A stretch of 6,711 bases of DNA from an uncultured Planctomycetaceae bacterium (GTDB lineage: Bacteria > Planctomycetota > Planctomycetia > Pirellulales > Pirellulaceae), in contig CAIYOB010001464.1 in NCBI GenBank assembly GCA_903927685.1, forward strand, positions 1 through 6,711. Reading direction: 5' to 3'. Both the position numbers and the translations under genes were made by a program. Below, one piece after another: positions 1-5,900 of the stretch (position 1 is the first letter of the stretch; each line of letters begins with the position of its first letter). A model generated the notes under the pieces. That model did not search any database and was not told where the DNA came from. It worked only from the letters and a program-made list of their open reading frames with translations.

Positions 1-49
1 CTCGTCCACGCGGGCCAGGGACGGGACGTTGTCGTGTTCGGTGGATGCG
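1..49. repeat. 49-bp direct repeat of the TR-flanking sequence, copy 1
   Basis: Positions 1-49 match 1607-1655 in the same orientation at 45 of 49 positions (differences at 5, 10, 17 and 34). The right copy lies just beyond the DGR template repeat. The two sequences part at 50/1656. The repeat may extend left beyond the window. Its first part resembles the tail of the intergenic hairpin family (ending in an ACGTGGG-like box), but positions 15-49 do not. It is best read as a remnant of a duplicated DGR flank. Positions 50-133 show nothing else recognisable. Confidence 0.8.
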
Positions 50-133
50 AGCCCTGTACGGCGACGACATCTTTCGGTACGCTGAAATGGCGTTCAAATG
101 CAGAGGAAGCAGGCATCGCCGAGAGCCAGCACC

Positions 134-658
134 GTGACAAATCAAGCGATCTCGGGAAAAACCCGCACACGACAACACGTGATCGCCGACCTGGCCGTGA
201 ACTACGTCGAGCGGCAGGTGCTACTTTGCGGCTATACCGGCCAGCGGGTGCAACATGACTATGGATACGACTTCACGGCGGTCACGTATGACCAGCGCGG
301 TCAAGTCGAAGGCGGTGTCGTCTTCTTTCAGGTGAAGGCGACCGACCGTCTCCTCTCGCTGAAGGATGGGCGGACAGTCTCCTGGCCGATCAGCCGCCGC
401 GACCTGAAGCTCTGGCTGAGCGAGGCTTACCCGGTCATCTTCGTGCTGTATGATGGAAGTAGAGACAGAGCGTATTGGTTGCACATCCAGAGTCACTTCG
501 CGGGTTATCCGACTGCGAAGCTATTTGCCACGGGCGACGAGTTGAACGTCCACATTCCGCTCGTTCAACGTGTCAACCGGCGGGCAATCCGCGCCATAGC
601 ACGCTGCAAGAACGAGGTTCAGGAGCAGATCCACCGGAAGGCTGGCCATGACGTCTGA
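134..658 (+). CDS. DUF4365-like protein, PD-(D/E)XK nuclease fold
   Basis: A 174-residue protein if started at GTG 134. The same frame also opens at ATG 98 (186 residues), but the extra 12 residues look unlike the family and neither start has a strong Shine-Dalgarno. From GTG 134 the N-terminus contains RTRQHVIADLAVNYVERQ, then YGYDF and VVFFQVKATD. E26, D46 and Q66-x-K68 give the acidic/Asp/QxK layout of PD-(D/E)XK nuclease folds, which matches the N-terminal part of DUF4365 proteins. No signal peptide or membrane segment is visible, so it should be cytosolic. The stop overlaps the next gene by 11 bp, so the two are probably translationally coupled. DUF4365 proteins have no settled function; a DNA-processing or defence role is inference. 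The gene lies on the strand opposite the DGR, between two scraps of an apparent older DGR copy, so it may be an insertion. Confidence 0.8.
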   Translation: MTNQAISGKTRTRQHVIADLAVNYVERQVLLCGYTGQRVQHDYGYDFTAVTYDQRGQVEGGVVFFQVKATDRLLSLKDGRTVSWPISRRDLKLWLSEAYPVIFVLYDGSRDRAYWLHIQSHFAGYPTAKLFATGDELNVHIPLVQRVNRRAIRAIARCKNEVQEQIHRKAGHDV

Positions 659-920
659 AACACGCATACGGTTCGCGACCTTTCGCGATTTCTTGTCGGA
701 CTTGGGCTTTCGGCAAATCGGGCTCTCGGACTCCCACATTGCCTTTCAGCACGACACGACCGATACGCTGTTGGCGCTGCCCATATACAAGTCCAACCAA
801 TATGTCGCCTCTCACCACCTGGCCATGTTTCGCGTCCAACTGGACGCGAAAGGCATTCTGGATGCGGCCGACTTCGACCGGCTCGTCGCGTCGGCCTGGA
901 TTAAGCAGACCGCTTCGTGA
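648..920 (+). CDS. Small HicA/YcfA-like protein
   Basis: A 90-residue protein. ATG 648 is preceded by GGAAG at 636-640, seven bases upstream, a good ribosome binding site inside the end of the preceding gene. The sequence has a HicA/YcfA-like layout: an N-terminal helix (FRDFLSDLGF), then SHIAFQH (where HicA proteins have a GSH-type motif), strands LLALPIY, and a helix with HHLAMFRVQLDAKGILD. The C-terminal extension (AADFDRLVASAW) is longer than in classic HicA. HicA proteins are dsRBD-fold mRNA interferases whose catalytic histidine sits in the GSH motif. Here the histidine is kept but the glycine is Asp, so RNase activity is uncertain. No HicB antitoxin is visible beside it; its partner is the overlapping DUF4365 gene. 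The coding call is firm and the family call tentative. Confidence 0.7.
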   Translation: MTSETRIRFATFRDFLSDLGFRQIGLSDSHIAFQHDTTDTLLALPIYKSNQYVASHHLAMFRVQLDAKGILDAADFDRLVASAWIKQTAS

Positions 921-954
921 CCATGTCCGGTCTCGGCGAGACCGGGCTACATGG
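921..954 (+). terminator. Perfect two-arm hairpin directly after a stop codon
   Basis: The arms CCATGT (921-926) and ACATGG (949-954) enclose CCGGTCTC (927-934), loop GGC, and GAGACCGG (938-945). The hairpin begins at the base after the stop codon (918-920) of the small HicA-like gene, so it probably ends that transcript or protects its 3' end. No T-run follows, so it is not a canonical intrinsic terminator. It belongs to a family also present at 1592-1610 and 6314-6341. Confidence 0.55.
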
Positions 955-970
955 CGTTTCGGCCTGCGCT
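953..970. repeat. 18-bp exact direct repeat (partner 2890-2907)
   Basis: The sequence GGCGTTTCGGCCTGCGCT occurs identically at 953-970 and 2890-2907, same orientation. The left copy abuts and overlaps by about 4 bp the left edge of the RT relic. The right copy lies in the spacer between the target gene and the RT. An 18-bp exact match is unlikely by chance in a window this size. Confidence 0.7.
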
Positions 971-1036
971 GCCGACGACGCCTTGTCAAACCCAGACGAT
1001 GCGGGAACACTCGGTAGCCCGGGAACGTCATCCCGC
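967..1036 (-). pseudogene. Relic of a second DGR reverse transcriptase
   Basis: These 70 bp align without gaps to 1962-2031 in the larger RT gene at a constant offset of 995, with 54 of 70 bases identical. Translated on the minus strand they give GMTFPGYRVFPHRLGLTRRRRQR, against GMTFLGYRVFPHRLGLAKRSRQR at residues 232-254 of the RT frame. This is RT motif 7 (the GxxFLGYRxF block). Nothing similar continues on either side: one edge runs into a cut HNH gene at ~1037, the other into an intergenic hairpin/18-bp repeat at ~966. It is non-functional. The divergence shows that it is an older or separately acquired RT, not a recent copy. Confidence 0.85.
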
Positions 1037-1145
1037 AACACGTGCTCGACGTGAAAGGTGGCGTCTTGCAGGGATTGGTGCATACGGCAGTATTCACATC
1101 GGCCCGCGCCGCCACCTGGCGTTCCATGGCTCGTGAGACGGTCAT
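1037..1145 (-). pseudogene. HNH endonuclease, frameshifted and truncated in the HNH motif
   Basis: ATG 1145 overlaps the stop of the upstream 74-aa ORF as ATGA, so the gene was translationally coupled to it. The first frame reads MTVSRAMERQVAARA, a typical HNH N-terminus. Homology then jumps to another frame, GRCEYCRMHQSLQDATFHVEH (read in two parts), with the CxxC zinc ribbon at about 1087-1098 and the first HNH-type histidines (HVEH). The frame change needs a net -2 or +1 base near 1102. After HVEHV the usual rest of the domain (the asparagine and final histidine with the second zinc pair) is missing. The DNA instead continues as an RT relic. The family is bacterial HNH nucleases of the CEYC-type. 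It cannot encode an active enzyme. Confidence 0.75.
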
Positions 1146-1366
1146 TCCGGCTTGCGCCCAAGCAAGTGGAGTGCCTCGCCCCGGACCAGGGACAGCGATT
1201 CGCTTAGTTGCACGAGCGTTTCCAACTCGGCGCGTTCGGATCGGTTCAGTTGTCCATCGGTGTTTCGGTCCATCAGTTCTTGCAGACGCCGGTCGGCCCG
1301 TGCTGGCAGCTTCAGGCTGCTCACCGATTCGACCCAATCCGACGGCGCGGGGATGGTTGTTGACAT
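1142..1366 (-). CDS. 74-aa conserved small protein paired with HNH nuclease
   Basis: ATG 1366 has GGAG at 1376-1379, nine bases upstream. The frame is open further upstream to 1498, but that stretch looks non-coding. The protein starts MSTTIPAPSDW and is mostly helical: SLKLPARADRRLQELMDRN, then DGQLNRSERAELETLVQLSE and a C-terminal LVRGEALHLLGRKPE. From memory, small proteins with this LPxxxDRRLQxLMDRNxxGxLxxxERxELExLV pattern are common in planctomycetes and cyanobacteria immediately before HNH nuclease genes. This pair also has the ATGA overlap. Its role is unknown; an immunity or cofactor role for the nuclease is conjecture. DRNTDGQLN loosely resembles an EF-hand loop, but I would not call it calcium-binding. 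The reading frame is intact although its partner is destroyed. Confidence 0.75.
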   Translation of the reverse strand: MSTTIPAPSDWVESVSSLKLPARADRRLQELMDRNTDGQLNRSERAELETLVQLSESLSLVRGEALHLLGRKPE

Positions 1367-1494
1367 GGGGTCCGGCTCCAAAACCTGACCGACTAGAGAG
1401 AACCTGTCTCTCCAGTCAGACATTATCACCGATCCACCGAGAGCCGCCCAGCCACCGTGTGCGAGAATCTTCCTGGCGTTTCGATCAAGAAACC

Positions 1495-1541
1495 GCACGG
1501 GCGGAACGTTCGCCTGGTCCGGCTACCAGCCCCGCCCGTGC
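1495..1541 (-). terminator. Strong inverted repeat downstream of the template repeat
   Basis: GCACGGGCGG (1495-1504) and CCGCCCGTGC (1532-1541) are perfect 10-bp arms. A second stem inside, CTGGT (1514-1518) with ACCAG (1525-1529), closes on a 6-base loop. On the minus strand the hairpin is followed by GGTTTCTTG, a modest T-rich tail. It could therefore end the RT-TR transcript, or be a structured part of the template RNA. It lies about 130 bp upstream of the 74-aa ORF, so a role there is also possible. I see nothing else in 1367-1570. Confidence 0.45.
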
Positions 1542-1570
1542 TCGCGGATTTGCCCAGGCTCACGGAGCCC

Positions 1571-1620
1571 AGGCTCTCTGAGACTCGATTACGAGCCTCG
1601 GAGAGGCTCGCCCACGTGGG
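1571..1620. repeat. Intergenic hairpin repeat, copy near the template repeat
   Basis: CGAGCCTC (1592-1599), loop GGA, GAGGCTCG (1603-1610) form a perfect 8-bp hairpin followed by CCCACGTGGG (1611-1620), itself palindromic. Positions 1580-1620 align with 6302-6342 at 31 of 41 positions. The stem bases differ between copies but stay paired. The upstream half at 1571-1588 resembles a shortened version of the first hairpin at 6290-6310. Confidence 0.65.
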
Positions 1621-1655
1621 CCGGGGACGGGACGTTGTCCTGTTCGGTGGATGCG
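1607..1655. repeat. 49-bp direct repeat flanking the template repeat, copy 2
   Basis: Matches 1-49 at 45 of 49 positions. It begins inside the hairpin element and ends 17 bp before the invariant end of the TR. Its last 13 bases (1643-1655) also occur inverted and exactly at 2947-2959, which overlaps the end of the VR gene. See the entry for copy 1. Confidence 0.8.
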
Positions 1656-1671
1656 TTCGCTGTCCAGCGAG

Positions 1672-1802
1672 CTCAAGGCCACGCGGAACCCGACGTTGTG
1701 GTTCCGGTTCCCCGGCGTGTTCCTATTCCGGTTCGCCGACCGGCAGTTCCTCGCGTCGTTGTTCCAGCTGCCGCCGCGATTCACGCGGTTCGAGCCTGCT
1801 TT
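1672..1802 (-). repeat. DGR template repeat (TR)
   Basis: Aligns without gaps to the VR at 2960-3090 (constant offset 1288). Sixteen positions differ (1699, 1709, 1721, 1726, 1727, 1733, 1748, 1751, 1759, 1760, 1763, 1781, 1790, 1797, 1800, 1801), and every one is an adenine on the minus, template-sense strand. There are 33 such adenines. The other 98 positions are unchanged. Changes are A to T (9), A to G (5) and A to C (2). In the target frame the TR is packed with AAC/AAT Asn codons (RGGSWNNDARNCRSANRNRN), which adenine mutagenesis can turn into most residues. Beyond 1802 and before 1672 similarity decays with non-adenine mismatches. The open frame around it (1560-1913) is not a gene. It should be transcribed on the minus strand after the RT, whose last codons it overlaps. 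Confidence 0.96.
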
Positions 1803-2497
1803 GGACAAAGCCCCAACTCCTCCATGGTTCGCCGTCGATAATCCCAAGACCCTGCCCGGCGCACAAACGCCAGCAGGGATTCCACACGCCGGGCCGTTTC
1901 CGTCTCGCTCCACCGCCCTGTGTCGTAGTTTTTATGGTAACGCCGCAGCTTGTCGCGGAATCGCTGCCGGCTTCGTTTGGCCAAGCCCAGGCGATGGGGA
2001 AACACCCTGTAGCCCAAGAATGTCATCCCGCGATCGCAGCGGTTCAGGCAGATCGGTTTCAATTCCAAGCGGAGCCTTGTCCGCACAAATTCATCCACGC
2101 CGCCCAGTATTTCCCGCAATTGCTCCTTGTCGGCGTGCCAAATCACCGAGTCGTCCATGTACCGCACCAAGCCGCGGCAGTGCCAGTGATCTTGAACGTA
2201 ATGGTCCAGAACGGCCAGGTAGTGGTTGGCAAAGAACTGGCTGGTCAAGTTGCCGATCGGGACGCCGCGCCCCGGTGTCGCCTCGTAAGAATCGATGACA
2301 CCGTCGAACAACGACAGTACGGCACGGTCCTTGAAGCGACGGCGAAGTTGGGCCTTCAGCGTCTCGTGGTGAATCGAGTCGAAGTATTTACGGATATCCA
2401 GCTTGAGAAACCAACCGCCGTCGCGTGCAAACGCCATGGCTCGCGTCAGCGCGCCGTCCACGCCCTTGCCCTTGCGACAGGCGAAGCTGTCATGGAT
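1781..2497 (-). CDS. DGR reverse transcriptase, 5'-truncated and probably damaged
   Basis: RT homology starts abruptly at 2497 with IHDSFACRKGKG (motif 2) and runs about 238 residues. It continues with FLKLDIRKYFDS (motif 3, first catalytic Asp), VPIGNLTSQFFAN (motif 4, the DGR-type IGxxxSQ), RYMDD (motif 5, catalytic Asp pair), LELKP (motif 6) and GMTFLGYRVF (motif 7). DGR RTs are usually 350-400 residues; the N-terminal ~100, with motif 1, are missing. The frame stays open to 2722, but the upstream residues are not RT-like; they are the accessory gene read out of frame. Possible starts are ATG 2722, 2698 or 2608 and GTG 2545 or 2527, none with a convincing ribosome binding site. The stop (1781-1783) lies inside the TR, so residues 308-313 are encoded by it. 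The enzyme would copy TR RNA with errors at adenines and send the cDNA to the VR. All catalytic residues remain, but function without the N-terminus is doubtful. Confidence 0.9.
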   Translation of the reverse strand: MHDSFACRKGKGVDGALTRAMAFARDGGWFLKLDIRKYFDSIHHETLKAQLRRRFKDRAVLSLFDGVIDSYEATPGRGVPIGNLTSQFFANHYLAVLDHYVQDHWHCRGLVRYMDDSVIWHADKEQLREILGGVDEFVRTRLRLELKPICLNRCDRGMTFLGYRVFPHRLGLAKRSRQRFRDKLRRYHKNYDTGRWSETETARRVESLLAFVRRAGSWDYRRRTMEELGLCPKQARTA

Positions 2498-2645
2498 GGA
2501 CGCAAAAGCACCAGTACGTCGCCGCACCGGTCTGCACGAGTTCACGATGCACGGACACGGCGCGATGGGTCCGCAGGAACGTGTTGAGCGCGGCCTCCCC
2601 TTCGACATCGCCCGTGGCAGGGATCGAAAAAAGCCGAAATTGCAT
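2490..2645 (-). pseudogene. DGR accessory protein (HRDC-family-like), N-terminal fragment
   Basis: ATG 2645 has a strong Shine-Dalgarno (AAGGGGA) about six bases upstream. The 51-residue frame begins MQFRLFSIPATGDVEG, then LNTFLRTHRAVSVHREL and GAATYWCFCV, and ends at TGA 2490-2492. This pattern (short strand, LNxFLRxHR, GAxxYWxFCVEY) is, from memory, the N-terminus of the ~110-130-residue accessory proteins with a C-terminal HRDC domain that precede RT genes in many DGRs. Here the protein breaks right after WCFCV, and RT homology begins in another frame within about five bases. The HRDC half, the intergenic spacer and the RT 5' end are therefore missing. The translation start and ribosome site look intact, so a short peptide may still be made. 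Confidence 0.75.
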
Positions 2646-2760
2646 CGTGGTCCCCTTGTGAGGAAAGCCAACCGGGCCGGCCAGGGAATCGCCTTGCGCA
2701 TCCTAACCCGCAGCGGCCGCAAGGAAATTGCTTATCTTACCAGTCGAATTTCTTGATTCG

Positions 2761-2799
2761 CTGGGGCTTCGCCCCAGACCCCACGGCGGCTGCGCCGCC
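2761..2799. repeat. Two adjacent GC-rich hairpins
   Basis: CTGGGGC-TTC-GCCCCAG (2761-2777) is a 7-bp stem with a 3-base loop. GGCGGC-TGC-GCCGCC (2785-2799) is a 6-bp stem with a 3-base loop. They lie between the target gene and the RT module and could end transcription of the target gene or lower read-through into the RT module. Neither is followed by a clear T-run on either strand. Confidence 0.6.
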
Positions 2800-2852
2800 T
2801 ATACGTCTGCCTATTCTTCTCGCTTGACTTCGCTCCGCCTTCCGCTCCGGCT

Positions 2853-2898
2853 CGAAACGCCTTTCGGCTCCGCTCCGCTGCGCACGATAGGCGTTTCG
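2853..2898. repeat. 10-bp perfect inverted repeat downstream of the VR
   Basis: CGAAACGCCT (2853-2862) and AGGCGTTTCG (2889-2898) are exact inverted arms separated by 26 bases. The structure starts 36 bp beyond the target gene stop. DGRs often carry a hairpin or cruciform downstream of the VR that helps cDNA integration. This arm length fits, but the loop is longer than in the described cases (about 4 bases). The surrounding 2800-2934 is a C/T-biased spacer with repeated CTCCG-like words and no gene. Confidence 0.5.
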
Positions 2899-2934
2899 GC
2901 CTGCGCTACAGGCTCCGCCCTTGACTCGACTGCT

Positions 2935-5900
2935 CTACTTGCCCGGCGCATCCACCGAACTCAAGGCCACGCGGAACCCGACGTTGCGGTTCCGGTACCC
3001 CGGCGTGTACCTAAGCCGGTACGCCGACCGGCAGTACCCCGCGTCGAAGTCCCAGCTGCCGCCGCGATACACGCGGTACGAGCCCGCCGTAGGTCCTCGC
3101 GGATCGTCCACCGACGACGCATCATACGTCCCATTCCACCAATCAAAACACCACTCATACACATTTCCGTGCATGTCGTACAGCCCCCGGGCATTCGGCT
3201 TCTTCTGTCCGACCGGATGCGTCTTGCTCCCGGAATTCGAGTCGTACCAGGCGTAGCTGCCTAAGGACTCTCGCGATTCGTCGAAGCCGTAGCGAGACGT
3301 GCTGCCTGCGCGGCACGCGTACTCCCACTCCGCCTCGCTCGGTAGACGATACTGCCGGCCCGCCTGCTTTTCTGGCGGCAGTTCTGACAGCTTGGCGCAA
3401 AACTCCTGTGCGTCTTCCCAGGAAACGCTGTCCACCGGAGATAGCCCGCTTTCGTCCTTGAAGTGACTCGGATTGCTCCCCAGCACTTGTTGATATTGCG
3501 ATTGGGTCACCTCGAACGCCCCCAGGTAAAACGGCTGAGTGATCCGTACACGATGCTGCGGCTTTTCGTCACTGGAAGCTTCGTTGTCCGAATCCGGCGA
3601 GCCCATCAGGAATTCGCCGGCGGGGATCTGCACTAGACGCATGTCGATCGAATTTGTGATCGTCGGCAGCGGGCCAGCGGGAGCCGGCGGCAGTTTCGGC
3701 GCGGGTTCCGGCGTCTTGGCCACGGTCGACGGGGGCGGAGCCACTGGCGGCGGAGCGACAGGTGCGGGTGACCGCGACAGCTGGATGGCCAGCGTCTGCG
3801 ATTCTCCGGCCGTCGGCTGCAACTCGCGCTGCTGGTTCTCGTGCCCGGCCAGGACCGCCAACAGCACGACTTTGGTCTGGCCATCCGGTTCGGCCACCGT
3901 CACGGTCCGCGTGCCGCCCGCGCCTGCCACCGTGACGCCCCGGCCGCTGGCGGTCAGCAGGGCTTCCGGCGGGGTGATCTGCACTTGATACACGGCGGGT
4001 TGGGGTGCGGGCGGCGGCGCGCTGGGCTGGGGTTCTGCCGGCGGGGTCTGAGCGACCGGCCCGGCCTTGGGTATCAGCGTCACCCGCAGCGGTTCGTCGC
4101 TGCCGCGTTTGACCGTAAAGGAACGCGTGACCGTCTCGAAATCGTCGCCGGTCACCACCAGCCCGTGCGCGCCCGGCCGCAGCCGGAGCGGCCGATCCAG
4201 GCCGGTGACCGCGATCGTCTCGCCGTCGACTTGGACTTGCACCTTGGCGGCCGGGTCGCTCAATTCGATCTTCACGAGCCCGTGGTTGGTCTGGAGGTAG
4301 AAGATGACTCCCAACAGCACTGCGGCAGCGCCACAGGCGGTCGCGATCCAGGCCCACGGCGGCACGCGGGGCCCGGCGCGTTGTGGCCGGTCTCCCGCTC
4401 GCTGTGGCCGGTCTCCCGACCGAGCCACCTGCCCGACCGTAGGTCTCCCGGACACACCCTGCGCATCCACCAGTGTCGGCGCCGCGGGCCAAGCGGCTTC
4501 GTCGGCGACGGGGGAGGAGACCTGACGGTCGGCGGCAAGGGCGGGGTCGGGAGACCCGCGCCCAGCAAAATCGGGAGCCCCGCGCCCAACAGGAGACCCG
4601 CGCCCAGCAGTATCAGGAACCCCGCGCCCGGCCAGTCCCGAAGTCCCGCGCCCGGCGCGTTCGTCCAGTTGGCGGCTCTTCAGCAGGTCCGTCAGCGCCT
4701 GGGCCAGGTCGGCCATGCTGGCATAGCGGTCGGCGGGCCGTTTGGCCATCGCTTTCAGGCAGATGGTCTCCAACTGTTGGTCCAGGTCCGGCTGATGCGT
4801 GCGCGGTGGATCCGGTTCGTCGGCACTCATCACCTGGCCGAGCACGGCCAGGAAATCGCCTTGATACGGCAGCCGGCCGGTCAGCAGCTGGTACAGGATC
4901 ACGCCCAGACTGTAGACGTCGCTGTGCGGCCCCACCGACTCGATCCGCCCCCGGGCCTGTTCCGGCGCCATGTAGGCCGGGGTGCCCATCAAGGCCCCGC
5001 TCTGGGTCAGCGTCGCCTCGCGAGCCACGCCGCGGCGGGCCAAGCCGAAGTCCACCACGACCGGCTCGCCGCGCTGGTCGATGAAGATGTTCTGCGGCTT
5101 CAAATCGCGATGCACGATGCCGTTGGCGTGGGCTTCCTGGAGCGCCAGGGCCAGTTTACGGACCAGCGCCGCCGCCCGCCGCTGCGAGGCCGGTTCGCCC
5201 GGCTTGATGAACTCGGACAACAGGTGCCCCTCGATGTAGGCCATCGTCAGATAGTGCGTGCCGTCGATGACGCCCGCGTCGAACACGGGGCACAGGTGCG
5301 CGTGCCGGATGGTGGCCATGGCCCGCGCTTCGCGCAGGAACCGCTCGACGACCTCCCGCTGCTCGTGGGCCGAAAAGTTGGGAACCTTGAGCGCCACGCG
5401 GCGTTCGAGTTGCGTATCGTACGCCAGGTACACCGCGCCCATCCCGCCTTTGCCCAGCGGCTTCAAGATGCTGTAGCGGCCGAACTTCTTGGGTAACTCG
5501 CGCGGGGGCTTGCTGTCCTCCGGATCGGGCTGGTCTTCCGCAGCGGGGGAGACCTGACGGTCGGGGGTTTCGGCGGGGTCGGGAGACCCGCGCCGAGCAA
5601 CCTCGGGAGACCCGCGCCGAGCATCGTCGGGAGACGAGCCTCGAACGTTGGCGTCGGGTGCCTCGCCCCGAGCGGCTTGGACGGCCGTGTCGGTCGCCGC
5701 CCGCAGCTGGGACGTGTCCCGGTCGGGAGCGGACGCGGGCGGAGGCTCGAACGACAGGGGCGCCAGGGACTGGACGCCCAAGTCGCCGTGGATCAGGCGG
5801 GACAACTCGGCGGCCTGCCGCGGGTAGCGCCGCGCCAACTCGGTCAAGTCGCTCGGTTCGCCGAACTGCTGCCGCACTTGGACCTCGGCGAAAATCAGAT

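Noticed and set aside
573..1337. Minus-strand 254-codon frame with RT-like residues
   Set aside because: Only ~24 codons (967-1036) are RT-like. The rest is antisense to the small HicA-like gene or reads out of frame through the HNH fragment.
1367..1498. N-terminal extension of the 74-aa ORF to 1498
   Set aside because: The stretch contains no conserved-looking sequence, and ATG 1366 has a GGAG site and the family's usual start.
1560..1913. Minus-strand open frame encoding an FGE-like C-terminus (RGGSWNNDARNCRSAN)
   Set aside because: This is the template repeat read in the target's frame. It has no FGE domain upstream and no ribosome binding site, so it is not a gene.
1457..2587. Plus-strand 376-codon open frame
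   Set aside because: It is antisense to the TR and RT, which have clear homology on the other strand.
2700..2760. Promoter for the accessory-RT genes
   Set aside because: TAAGAT-like and TTCGAC-like words are present but the spacing is wrong. No promoter could be supported.
4507..4656. CRISPR-like array
   Set aside because: Repeat units are degenerate, only ~21-24 bp apart with no distinct spacers, and they encode an in-frame protein linker.
3841..5496. Plus-strand 551-codon open frame
   Set aside because: It lies antisense to the kinase gene and shows no family-like sequence. It is open because of high GC.
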